Of a DNA stretch of 64,000 nt, positions 11,310 to 20,467 are shown one piece after another (within the stretch, counting starts at the first letter, position 1; each line of letters starts with the position of its first letter). Source of the DNA: Zizania palustris (Eukaryota; Streptophyta; Magnoliopsida; Poales; Poaceae). A model generated the notes under the pieces. The model searched no databases. It was given only the letters and a program-made list of their open reading frames with translations, and was not told where the DNA came from. The stretch covers positions 19,282,162 to 19,346,161 of the forward strand of contig JAAALK010000287.1 in assembly GCA_019279435.1 (NCBI GenBank), in the 5' to 3' direction. The position numbers and the translations under genes were made by a program.

Positions 11310-12748
11310 AGGTACGGATGAATTCGGATGGGATACCCCGTCAAAACGATTCTGGATAACAATATTTACCACATTTTACTTCGAATTCGAATACGAATAC
11401 GAATCCGAATATTTTTTAAATACGAATCCACGTAGGATGTTTACTCAATTTAACTCGAAATGAATTCATATTCGAATGTTCATCGTTTTACAAAATTTCC
11501 AAAAATGCAAAGTAACAAGTATACCGAATTTTTAGCAATTTTTTTAATTTTTTATCATGAGATTTACATATCATATCATAACATCATGATAAATATCATG
11601 TTTTTTAGACTTCATTTAGTTTTTTAAGAATTAAAAAGCATTAATCTTCACGTTGTCGATGAGTGTCGCGACCTAGAATTTTTTAAAAATTTTATTTAAA
11701 TATAGTGGATAGGAACTAAATATATTAAAAACATGAATATGATTTTTCTATAAATTTTAGTGTACTATTTCACGCACTTGCAGATCAAATTTCATATATT
11801 TCATTTTAAATCATAGAAACACAATTAATGAATTAAAAGTAGCAAATGTACCAAGAAAATATCAATTTTTAAATGAAATAAGCTATGAGATATTTTGAAT
11901 GTAAAAAAATCAAGTTCAAACAAAAATTACATCATCGATTTGCATTCAACCCTAACACATTCCTTCTCTAAATTCAAATTCCTCTTTGGAGAATCTCCGG
12001 ATTCTTAACATTCTACATGATAATTTTTTAAAAAATATTTTTAAATTTTTATAATAGTATCTACATATCATATCGTAACACCATGAAAAAATCATGTTTT
12101 TTATATTTCATTTGCTTTTTAAGAATTACAAAATCATTAAGCTCCACATGTTGATCGTGTGTTGCAACATAGTTTTTTTTTTCAAAATTTCTTTAAATTT
12201 AGTGGATAGTAACTAAATGGACTCAAAAACATTAATATGATTTTTTAAATAAATTTTAGTGTATTATTTTATGTACTTGCTGGTCAAATTTCACTACTTC
12301 AATTTAAAACCTATAAACAATATTAATAAATTAAAAATAGCAAACACACTTGAAAAAAAATACAAACTTTGTACATAGAATATGTTATGTTATATACTGA
12401 GTATAGAAAAATTTTCAAGTCGAAGAAAAGTAACAAATATCTTATTGTCTTGTAATGCTAGAAAGCACTCACTAACTTAAGTATTTTATAGTTACATAAA
12501 AAATAAATAAACCACACATATTAATATAGTAATGTTTTGTCATCCTGAGTTCCTAGATGTATCTATTTTCGTATCCACATTCAGTAAAAATTCAGATATT
12601 CGTTTCTATATCTATATTTGTAAAACGGATTTGGATGTTTTCATTTATCATCCATATTTAATTTGGATATGAATACAAATAGCCATATTTATAATATTCA
12701 GATATGAATACAGATAATTAATATATTTTGATATACATATCCATCCCT
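11310..12748. mobile_element. Possible DNA-transposon relic with internal duplication
   Basis: The left edge AGGTACGGATGAATTCGGAT and the reverse complement of the right edge, AGGGATGGATATGTATATC, are loosely similar. Both lead into GAATAC/ATTCGGATAT-type subterminal reiterations seen at the ends of plant hAT relics. A 5-bp direct repeat AGTAT flanks the unit (11305-11309 and 12749-12753). The terminal match is weak and 5 bp is not a hAT target length, so the superfamily is uncertain. No coding capacity remains. Confidence 0.3.
11541..12347 (+). repeat. Diverged direct repeat, about 310 bp, offset 497 bp
   Basis: The block 11541-11850 recurs at 12038-12347 in the same orientation. Shared landmarks in the same order include TACATATCATATC, ATCATGTTTTTTA, TTTTTAAGAATTA, AGTGGATAG, TAAATTTTAGTGTA and AATTAAAA-TAGCAAA. 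Divergence is substantial, so the duplication is old. Confidence 0.75.
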
Positions 12749-13295
12749 AGTATAGTAGTATCAGGTTAATTTGGAACCGACCGATCGGTAGCGATGTATT
12801 GACCCGTTTCATTTAAAATTAAAAAAAATAAAAAACTGAAAAGACCATAAAAATAATAAGCAATTAATATGATTCACGATGAAATTAGTTTTCAAAAATA
12901 TTAAACTATCACAAAGTTATGAATCGAGCAAGATGAACAAAAATATAAAATACAAAAATCATTCATTTTTGAATCTTCGTCACTTGTTTTTGTTTGATTG
13001 TTTGCATGTAGGCCTCTAGGATTAATTTCATATGTTTTATCAAATAAAATATCATACTTGGTGAGTATAAAGTAAACATTCTTACTTCACGGGGTTACAA
13101 CTAATATCTATAGATTAATATAACACCGCTTATAACCATGTTATTTTGTAATTTGCATTTGATTATAAACTTATAAAATTTATGATAATAAAAGTTTCCT
13201 ATTTATTTTGAAAAATAATTATCTATGGTTTTATATTTTTTACTTTTCTGAAAAATTATCTGACTGGTATGCAGTAATCGAGCCTAGAACTGTAA
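12749..13295. other. AT-rich intergenic DNA, nothing assignable
   Basis: No supportable feature was seen. Confidence 0.45.
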
Positions 13296-14120
13296 TGTGA
13301 CATCCCGTCCCATATATACTTGGATAATACGAGATGGGTTGCAACGGTTTGAATCATGATAACATCATTAAAGATATTTCATAATCCAATAGTAGTACAT
13401 TGCGACAAATATAAGTATTACAATCCAAAGTTCATTACAAAAGTTGTAGGAGGCATTCCTTGTGGAAATTCAAACACATTACGATGCCTTTTAGCGGAAA
13501 CCAAAATAACTACATCTTAGCAAGAGCAATGCCAGATCCTAGTTGGGAGCTAGGCTCGAGACCCTATGCCTGACAGTCTTCGCCTTCATCTCCTTGGGTG
13601 GCATATTCTCCTTCGAGGAACCAATCATCTTTTCTTGGCTGGACTTCATCTTCTAGATGGCGAATAGAAAGAGGGGTGAGTACAAACATACTCAGCAAGT
13701 CTCGGGAAGTATGTATAGATGTGGGTTAATAAGGGCAGCTGAGGTTTATTTATATAAAATGATTTTTAAGTACTAAGTGTCCCAAACTCATTCGTAGAGG
13801 TGCCGACCTCCATCAACTATTAAGTAGTAATGTTTGTTTTCCCAAAACACAATCTCATCCATTTTATCAACTCTGTGTTTTCACATTTTACATAACAATC
13901 CTTCAAATCTTTTCCCACAATAATTCTTCCATATTTACATTCTAAACTTTACTTCAGTACTAGCCTTGCCCTCTTTCGGGTGATTTTTTTCCATTTCATC
14001 AAAACACATTTTATCTTTCAACCTAGGTTTAAAACTTTCCCTCTCTCTATGAAGCCTTTTAACTTCCCAAACTACACAAGTTCATTACCGACCATAAGGG
14101 TGCACTGTGGTAATGCTTCC
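13296..14120 (-). mobile_element. Gypsy-type long LTR, 3' part (minus strand), split by copia-1
   Basis: On the + strand this begins TGTGACATCCCGTCCC, the complement of an LTR end of the ...GGGATGTCACA type. At about 13672-13702 it carries GGGGTGAGTACAAACATACTC, the reverse complement of the GAGTACGTTTGTACTCACC motif shared by the other long LTRs here. On the minus strand the segment from about 13648 down to 13556 reads an acidic peptide (EDEVQPRKDDWF...EGEDCQA) close to a stop, in the position of the other LTRs' terminal mini-ORF. Copia-1 interrupts it. The CTTCC preceding 14121 is half of that insertion's target duplication. Confidence 0.6.
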
Positions 14121-16136
14121 TGTTGGACCGGAAACGGCGACCAGAGGGGGGGGTGAATGGGAGCTTTTAAAATTTCGGGCTAAAAACTTAGCCTTCGGTT
14201 CTGTTCTGTCTTCTGCGGAACAGGCTTCGAACACAGCCTTCGAAGGTCTGGTTCGGAGGTACTTCGACACCTTCGAACACAGGCTTCGAAGGGGCAAAAG
14301 TTCGAAGCCACGAAGACTTCGCTCCACTAACAACCCTCGAAAATCTACTCTGCTAAGTCAGTGCAGGCTCCGCACACGAGGTGCTTCGAGCAGGCTTCGC
14401 ACTTCACCCTTCGCAAGAGTGGACAGCCCTCTGAGGACTTCGACCAAGTACTAGGCGACAGCAACGGGTGCTGGGCTTCGTACCCGAAGGTCTACACGCA
14501 CACACAACGGACTTCGCTAAGGGCTTCGACACAAGAAGCAAAACGAGAAACAACCAGGGCTTCGCTAGTAATCAGCGAGGTCTTGCCTCGTGTTACACAG
14601 AGCGACAGCACACTGAAAAGCACACTTCGCGAGAAAAACACCCTTCGCCAAGACAGGCTTCGGAGAGCTAAAAGCTAGCGAGGTATGCAACGCGAGCTCA
14701 AGCAAAAGCACAAAGAAGCAGGGCTTCGCCGCTTGAACAAGGAACACTGAAATAAATTGAACTCAGAATGAATACAGCGAGGTCTGTCTACAGGAGCTCA
14801 ACAGTAAATGCTCAAAGTGTTGAAAGTTACCTACCGAGCCCCCATATTTATAGCCCACGGCTTCATCCTAAGGAAGTGACTACTTTACCCCTAGGGTTTA
14901 CAACAGATTTGTCTCTATAGAACTAAGGGGTACAAAAGGTAGTCCACCTTTATTTTGGAGGCTTCTCTGTCAGCTGCAGAGGGGACAGTGTCAGCCTTTT
15001 TCAGAACAGACAGTGTCAGCCTTTACAGTGTTGACTTCTGGAACCTCCCTTCGCACGCGAGGGGTGCGGAAGCTTCGGCGAGAAGCCTGCAGCCTGTTGG
15101 CCTTCGCTCCGCCGAAGAAGACCTCCGATACAGTGACGGTTTTGAGCCGAAGCCGTCAAAGCCCTTGGGCCTTCGCACCACCACCTCCGGAGTGGATCAC
15201 CACGGCTTCGCAGCTACTCCGAGCTCGAACACCGTCCGTCCGTGTACCGAAGCCATGCATGGCCGAAGCACCTCAAGTCATCCTCACTCCGGAGCTAGCC
15301 TCGCTCCGAAGTCCTTCACACTCCGAAGCCCCACCTTCGGAGTACCACCCTTCGAAGTCCCTCCTTCGTCCAAGGCCTCCGCATGAAGCATTCCATGAGC
15401 ACTTCGTCGCAGTGTCTCACTCCGAGCACACTCCTCGACGAACCTCACCCGGACCATGCCTTCGATGCGCCTCGACTTCTGAGAACTTCATCGGGCACCC
15501 TTCGAGTGTCTCCCTCCGGAGCACACATCGAACACCTTGCCTCCGCAGAGGACTTGTTCCACCACCTCCGAAGTTACTCCATTCGGAGTACCTTCGAAGT
15601 GCCTCACCTCCGAGGACTTTGTCTCGGAGTACCTTCAGCCGGAGCCACGCTCCGCACTCTCTGCCTTCACCTGGCACGCCTCGACCCGAGGACCGACCCG
15701 GACCACCTTCGCAGCCACCGTGACGGAGCTCCCCGCTCCCCTGGCATCAAGCCACCCGCTTGACCCAGGTCCACCCGGCTCGAACCTTGTCCGTCGCCTC
15801 CGAAGTCCCTGCGCACCACCGACAAACAGACAAGTGTATCCAGTACTCCGGAGACCTCTCCGGGTTAACAACCTCCGGCACACACTCCGGTGTACCGCCC
15901 AAAGTACCGAACCCATCGGTACGAACCCAGTCATCGCGTACTGTCGGACCCCTCCGACAGGTACACTCCGCTGCACAGCTGCAGCAAGCAAACACCGAAC
16001 ACACTCCGATGACACACCTCCGAACACCCTTCGGAGGTACCACCTCCGAAGCCCCTCCGGAGGTACCCTTCGAACAGAGGGTAAATAATCCAGTCAATCA
16101 CTCATCACAAACACCGAAACCACCCTTGGTTTCTCA
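14121..16136 (-). repeat. Copia-1 3' LTR
   Basis: 2016 bp. It is full of TTCGAA/CTTCGAAG and CTCCGGAG-type palindromes. On the + strand it begins TGTTGGACCGGAAACGGCGA and ends GGTTTCTCA. Several overlapping open frames cross it on both strands only because the CpG-rich satellite-like sequence lacks stops. Confidence 0.95.
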
Positions 16137-17299
16137 ATCTCCCCCTTGATGAGTGCATTGACAACCAAATCCAAGTTCAAGAAAATTTAAAAAATTTCAG
16201 CACACAAGTGACCATAAAAACTCAGAAAAGAGCCAAAGCATGTCACTTGATAAAAGAAATTTTTCTCCCCCTTTGAAAAAGAGTAAAAGCCCCTTCGGCA
16301 AAACTCCCTTTGGATAAAGACTCCCCCTGAGTTGAGCAAATTTTTCTCCCCCTTTATGTCAAAAATCTCTCCCCCTTTAGAAATAATGCCTTCTTGCAGC
16401 AGAGAACATAGCAAAATCTCTCCCCCTTTGGCAATGCAAGCATCAAGGAGCATTCAAAAGATGCAAAGCTGCGAAATGAATAGAATTGCAAAGACATATA
16501 ATGCAAAAATATGCCAAAATTAACACAAATGATCATGTGCTCAGCTCAATTTAACAATCTGTGAATCAAGATGATGGCATGTGATTTTGTCATTTTGAAG
16601 TGAAAGCATCACCACTTAATCACAGTAGCTAGACATGAAAGGCAAGGACTGCGCAAAGCTAACAAATTCTACCCTAGACAGACAAGTCTTGTTCAAAAGG
16701 AGCTGTGAAAGCAAACTTGATGATCAATTAATTTTGTTGTTCTTTTTCTTAATGCCAGGGGTTATTTGTTTGTCCACCTTATACTTTCCAATCAGGCCAA
16801 GCCTAGGCATGAAAGCCATCTGAAGCTTAAGGCGGTGATTTTGGCATACACTACACTATTCCAGTTCAGACCAAAGTGCAATGGTAAGCAGTCTAGAATA
16901 GAGTAGTGCGACAAACAACCCTCTGGATCTTTTCATTGAAACCAGACAAATCATGGATTTTGATTTTGATGAGTTAATTATTTTGATGAGTATCCATGAA
17001 TAAAGAACACATTTTTCAAGTTGCATATTTTAACATCCAAGGAACAGTGTCTTGCTGTCAAGTAGATAAAAGATAGCTAAAAGCAGTCCAGTCTAAACAA
17101 GCTAGATGCAAGATTGTGCGGTGAGCAAATTTTGAGTTTAGAAAATAAAACATCATGCACAATCAATGTTCCAGACATATTTCATAGAGCTGAGCTGTCA
17201 TGATTTCTTTGAATTAAAAGCAGGCATATAATGGCAAAAGATGTAAGTACAATTCCACACATAATGAGCATATGCAAGACAATTAAAATCAGCTCCCCC
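16137..17299 (-). other. Copia-1 non-coding region with repeated polypurine tracts
   Basis: The canonical tract (complement of ATCTCCCCCTTGATG) abuts the 3' LTR at 16137. Further CTCCCCCT copies lie near 16265, 16321, 16346, 16370, 16420 and 17291 on the + strand, i.e. AGGGGGAG on the coding strand. A block at 16757-16940 is conserved in copia-2. No envelope-like reading frame is apparent. The tract next to the LTR should prime plus-strand synthesis; the role of the extra copies is unknown to me. Confidence 0.85.
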
Positions 17300-20200
17300 T
17301 CACAAAATGCCGTAGGGATGACAAATACCAAGTTCTCCACGCAAGTAAGCAAATCGAGAAGCATCGAGGGGTTTTGTAAAAATGTCGGCAAGCTGGTGTT
17401 GGGTATCAACATATTGAAGTTCAATATCACCATTCTCATTGTGATCTCTGAGAAAATGATACCGTACATCAATGTGTTTGGTTCTGGAGTGCTGAACCGG
17501 GTTGTTTGCAATACAAATAGCACTAGTGTTATCACAGAAAAGTGGAACACTCTTATAATCTAACCCGAAATCCCGCAAAGTAGAAACCATCCACAAAATC
17601 TGAGAGCAACAGCTAGCTGCAGCAACATATTCGGCTTCCGCCGTCGATTGTGCAACACTAGACTGTTTGCGGGAAGACCAGCAAACCAGAGACGTACCCA
17701 GAAAATGACAAGTACCAGAGGTACTCTTCCTATCAATTCTACACCCAGCAAAATCCGCATCTGAATAACCTCTAAGACATAAAGATGAAGATGATGAATA
17801 CCATATGCCAAATTCAAGGGTGTGCTTGAGATACCTTAGAATGCGCTTAACCGCTTGGCGGTGCGAAGCTCGTGGTGAAGCCTGAAAACGAGCGCACAGA
17901 CATACTGCGAAGTGTATGTCCGGCCTCGTGGCAGTCAAGTAGAGGAGGGAGCCGATCATGCTTCGGAACTCCTTCTGATCTACGGCTTCTCCATCTTCGT
18001 CAGGGTCCAATGCTACAGATGTAGCCATTGGAGTGGCGAGGGGCTTCGCATCGGACATGTCGAATTTCTTGAGCAGGTCCTTGGTGTACTTTGTCTGGTG
18101 GACAAAAGTACCTTGTTTGCTTTGCTTGATTTGCAAACCAAGGAAAAAAGTGAGTTCACCCATCATTGACATTTCAAACTCCCTGCTCATGGTATCTGCA
18201 AACTCGGCAACTAAAGCATGAGAAGAGCCACCAAAGATGATATCATCCACATAAATCTGAACTAGGAGGAAATCTTTGCCATGCTTGAGAGTAAACAAAG
18301 TTTTATCAACAGAGCCCATCAAATACCCTCGCTCAAGCAGAAAAGACTTAAGTCTATCATACCATGCCCGAGGGGCCTGCTTGAGTCCATAAAGAGCCTT
18401 ATGAAGTTTAAGGACTTTATGTGGGTACTTGGGGTTTTCAAAACCAGGGGGTTGTTTTACATAAACATCTTCACCTATGAAGCCATTAAGAAAAGCACTT
18501 TTGACATCCATTTGATAGAGTTTGAATCCCCGGGATGTCGCAAAGGCAAGCAAAATCCTAATGGCCTCAAGGCGAGCAACAGGTGCAAAAGTTTCAGTAA
18601 AATCAATCCCTTCTAGTTGAGAAAAACCCTGAGCTACAAGTCTAGCCTTATTTCTAACAATTGTTCCATCCTCCCCTTGTTTATTTTTAAAAATCCATTT
18701 TGTTCCAATGAAATGAACATTAGGTGGAGGATCAACTAAAGTCCAGACTTGATTTCTTTCAAAATTTTCAAGCTCTTCATGCATGGCATTGATCCAACTA
18801 GAATCAGAAAGTGCATGACTAACATCTAAGGGCTCGAAAGAAGCAACAAAAGCAGCATTAGTAAAATGAGCGTGAGAACGTGTTACCCTTTGATCAAGCT
18901 CACCAATGATCTGCTCGGGAGGGTGCATCCTTTGGACATGATGTGGAGCCTCGCGGCGGGATGCAGTCTCCCCCTCAACTTGTGCGTTGGAGTGGTCCAA
19001 GATGACCGACGTTGAGGTAGTCGCTTCGGGACCTCGTGCCGAAGTAGTAGAAGCGGGGTCAGCTTCGGGGGTTGATGTCGAGGGCAGTAGGGGATCATCC
19101 TCGAATTCTCCGGGATCTTCGTCTTCGAATAAGGTCTGTTCCATGTCGTGTTCATTTGCCTGTTCAAAAGCAGAACTAACAGAGGGGGTTGATTCATCAA
19201 AAGTCACATCACATGACTCGATGACAGTGTTAGTTTCCAAGTTATAAACACGATAAGAATGACCATGAGTAGTATAACCCAAAAAGATCCCGTCAGAAGA
19301 TCGCGACTCAAATTTATCCAAGTTACCACGTTTTAGGATAAAGCAGCGACAGCCAAAAACTCGAAGATGAGTAACCTTGGGCTGTCTCCCAAAACGCAGC
19401 TCATAAGATGTCAAATTTAAAATTGAGCGCAAGAAAATTCGGTTTGAGATGTAACATGCAGTGTTCATGGCCTCAGCCCAGAATTTTCTAGGAGTCCTAT
19501 GCTCATCAAGCATCGTCCTAGCCATCTCAACCAAAGTGCGGTTTTTCCTCTCAACAACACCATTCTGTTGAGGAACCCGCGGAGCAGAGAATTGATGTTC
19601 TATGCCATGCTCCATGCAAAAGTCAACAAAGAGACTATTTTTGAACTCGGTGCCATTATCGCTTCGAATTAATTTTAATGCACCTGGGAGTTCAGTGAAC
19701 AGTCTCAAAGCCAAGCTCCGAAAGTGTGAAAACACTTCGTCCTTGCTGGCAAGAAAGAAGACCCAAGAGTAGCGAGAGAAATCGTCGACAATAACTAAAA
19801 CATACCACTTGCCGCCTAAAGAACTAACCCGAGAAGGACCTACAGTGTCCATATGGAGAAGTTCTCCGGGCTGTTCAGTCATCACAGTGGTGACTGGCGA
19901 ATGCGAAGCAGCAATCATTTTTCCATGTCGACAGGGAGCGCAAACTAAATTCTTCTCAAACTTGAGCTTGGGCAATCCTCGGATCAAACCTAGGGCGCTC
20001 AGACGAGCGAGCAATTCAAAGCTCATATGCCCTAGTCTCCTATGCCACTTCCAAAGCTCAGAAGTCGAATGAGCAACAAGACAATGAGAAGAACCAGACG
20101 ACTCTGAAAAATCAGCTCCAAAAACTCTCCCAACCCTAAAGATCTTACACACCACAACGCCATCAGAATTGAGCACTTGCGAAGTATCGCGATGAAATCG

Positions 20201-20452
20201 CACTTCGAAGCCCTCATCAAGCAACTGAGATACAGACAGCAAATTGTATCCCAGGTTTTCAACCAAAGCAACATCTTTGAGAGTGAAGTTTGAATTAATT
20301 CTTACCACACCTTTACCTTTCACTCTACTCCTTCGATTGTTTCCGAAGGTGATATGTTCCCTTTGCTTGGTTGTGGTGAGGCTGGAGAACCAATTTGCAT
20401 CTCCGGTCATGTGGCGCGAACAACCGGAGTCCATGATCCACGTGCCCTCCAA
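17300..20452 (-). CDS. pol: Copia-1 Pol polyprotein: protease, integrase, RT, RNase H
   Basis: 1050 residues with no internal stop. The aspartic protease active site DSGCSRHMTG is within the first 20 residues. A GAG-pre-integrase HHCC-type segment (WHRRLGHMSFELL ... CAPCRHGK) follows. The integrase DDE triad is visible as MDTVGP (about 200), RSDNGTEFKN (about 262) and NGVVERKNRTL (about 300). RT begins near residue 585 (GTKWIFKNKQGEDG) and has its YVDD catalytic motif near 735. RNase H starts at SDADFAGCRIDRKS (about 897) and continues through AEAEYVAAASCC to TKHIDVRYHFLRD and ADIFTKPL. The frame is the same as gag, separated only by one UAG at 20468-20470, so this start (a TTG) is nominal; Pol is probably made as a Gag-Pol fusion. 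Full length for the family. Confidence 0.95.
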   Translation of the reverse strand: MEGTWIMDSGCSRHMTGDANWFSSLTTTKQREHITFGNNRRSRVKGKGVVRINSNFTLKDVALVENLGYNLLSVSQLLDEGFEVRFHRDTSQVLNSDGVVVCKIFRVGRVFGADFSESSGSSHCLVAHSTSELWKWHRRLGHMSFELLARLSALGLIRGLPKLKFEKNLVCAPCRHGKMIAASHSPVTTVMTEQPGELLHMDTVGPSRVSSLGGKWYVLVIVDDFSRYSWVFFLASKDEVFSHFRSLALRLFTELPGALKLIRSDNGTEFKNSLFVDFCMEHGIEHQFSAPRVPQQNGVVERKNRTLVEMARTMLDEHRTPRKFWAEAMNTACYISNRIFLRSILNLTSYELRFGRQPKVTHLRVFGCRCFILKRGNLDKFESRSSDGIFLGYTTHGHSYRVYNLETNTVIESCDVTFDESTPSVSSAFEQANEHDMEQTLFEDEDPGEFEDDPLLPSTSTPEADPASTTSARGPEATTSTSVILDHSNAQVEGETASRREAPHHVQRMHPPEQIIGELDQRVTRSHAHFTNAAFVASFEPLDVSHALSDSSWINAMHEELENFERNQVWTLVDPPPNVHFIGTKWIFKNKQGEDGTIVRNKARLVAQGFSQLEGIDFTETFAPVARLEAIRILLAFATSRGFKLYQMDVKSAFLNGFIGEDVYVKQPPGFENPKYPHKVLKLHKALYGLKQAPRAWYDRLKSFLLERGYLMGSVDKTLFTLKHGKDFLLVQIYVDDIIFGGSSHALVAEFADTMSREFEMSMMGELTFFLGLQIKQSKQGTFVHQTKYTKDLLKKFDMSDAKPLATPMATSVALDPDEDGEAVDQKEFRSMIGSLLYLTATRPDIHFAVCLCARFQASPRASHRQAVKRILRYLKHTLEFGIWYSSSSSLCLRGYSDADFAGCRIDRKSTSGTCHFLGTSLVCWSSRKQSSVAQSTAEAEYVAAASCCSQILWMVSTLRDFGLDYKSVPLFCDNTSAICIANNPVQHSRTKHIDVRYHFLRDHNENGDIELQYVDTQHQLADIFTKPLDASRFAYLRGELGICHPYGIL

Positions 20453-20467
20453 GCCTCGACCTGTTGC

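Noticed and set aside
15013..16149. Open frames of 130-236 residues on both strands inside the copia-1 LTRs (repeated at 23883-25109)
   Set aside because: They are inside LTRs, antisense or overlapping each other in several frames, and arise from CpG-rich palindromic sequence with few stops. Identity between the two copies only reflects LTR identity.
16137..17299. Envelope-like gene between pol and the 3' LTR, as in some Sireviruses
   Set aside because: No frame longer than about 100 residues with membrane or coiled-coil character. The interval is polypurine tracts plus the conserved non-coding block.
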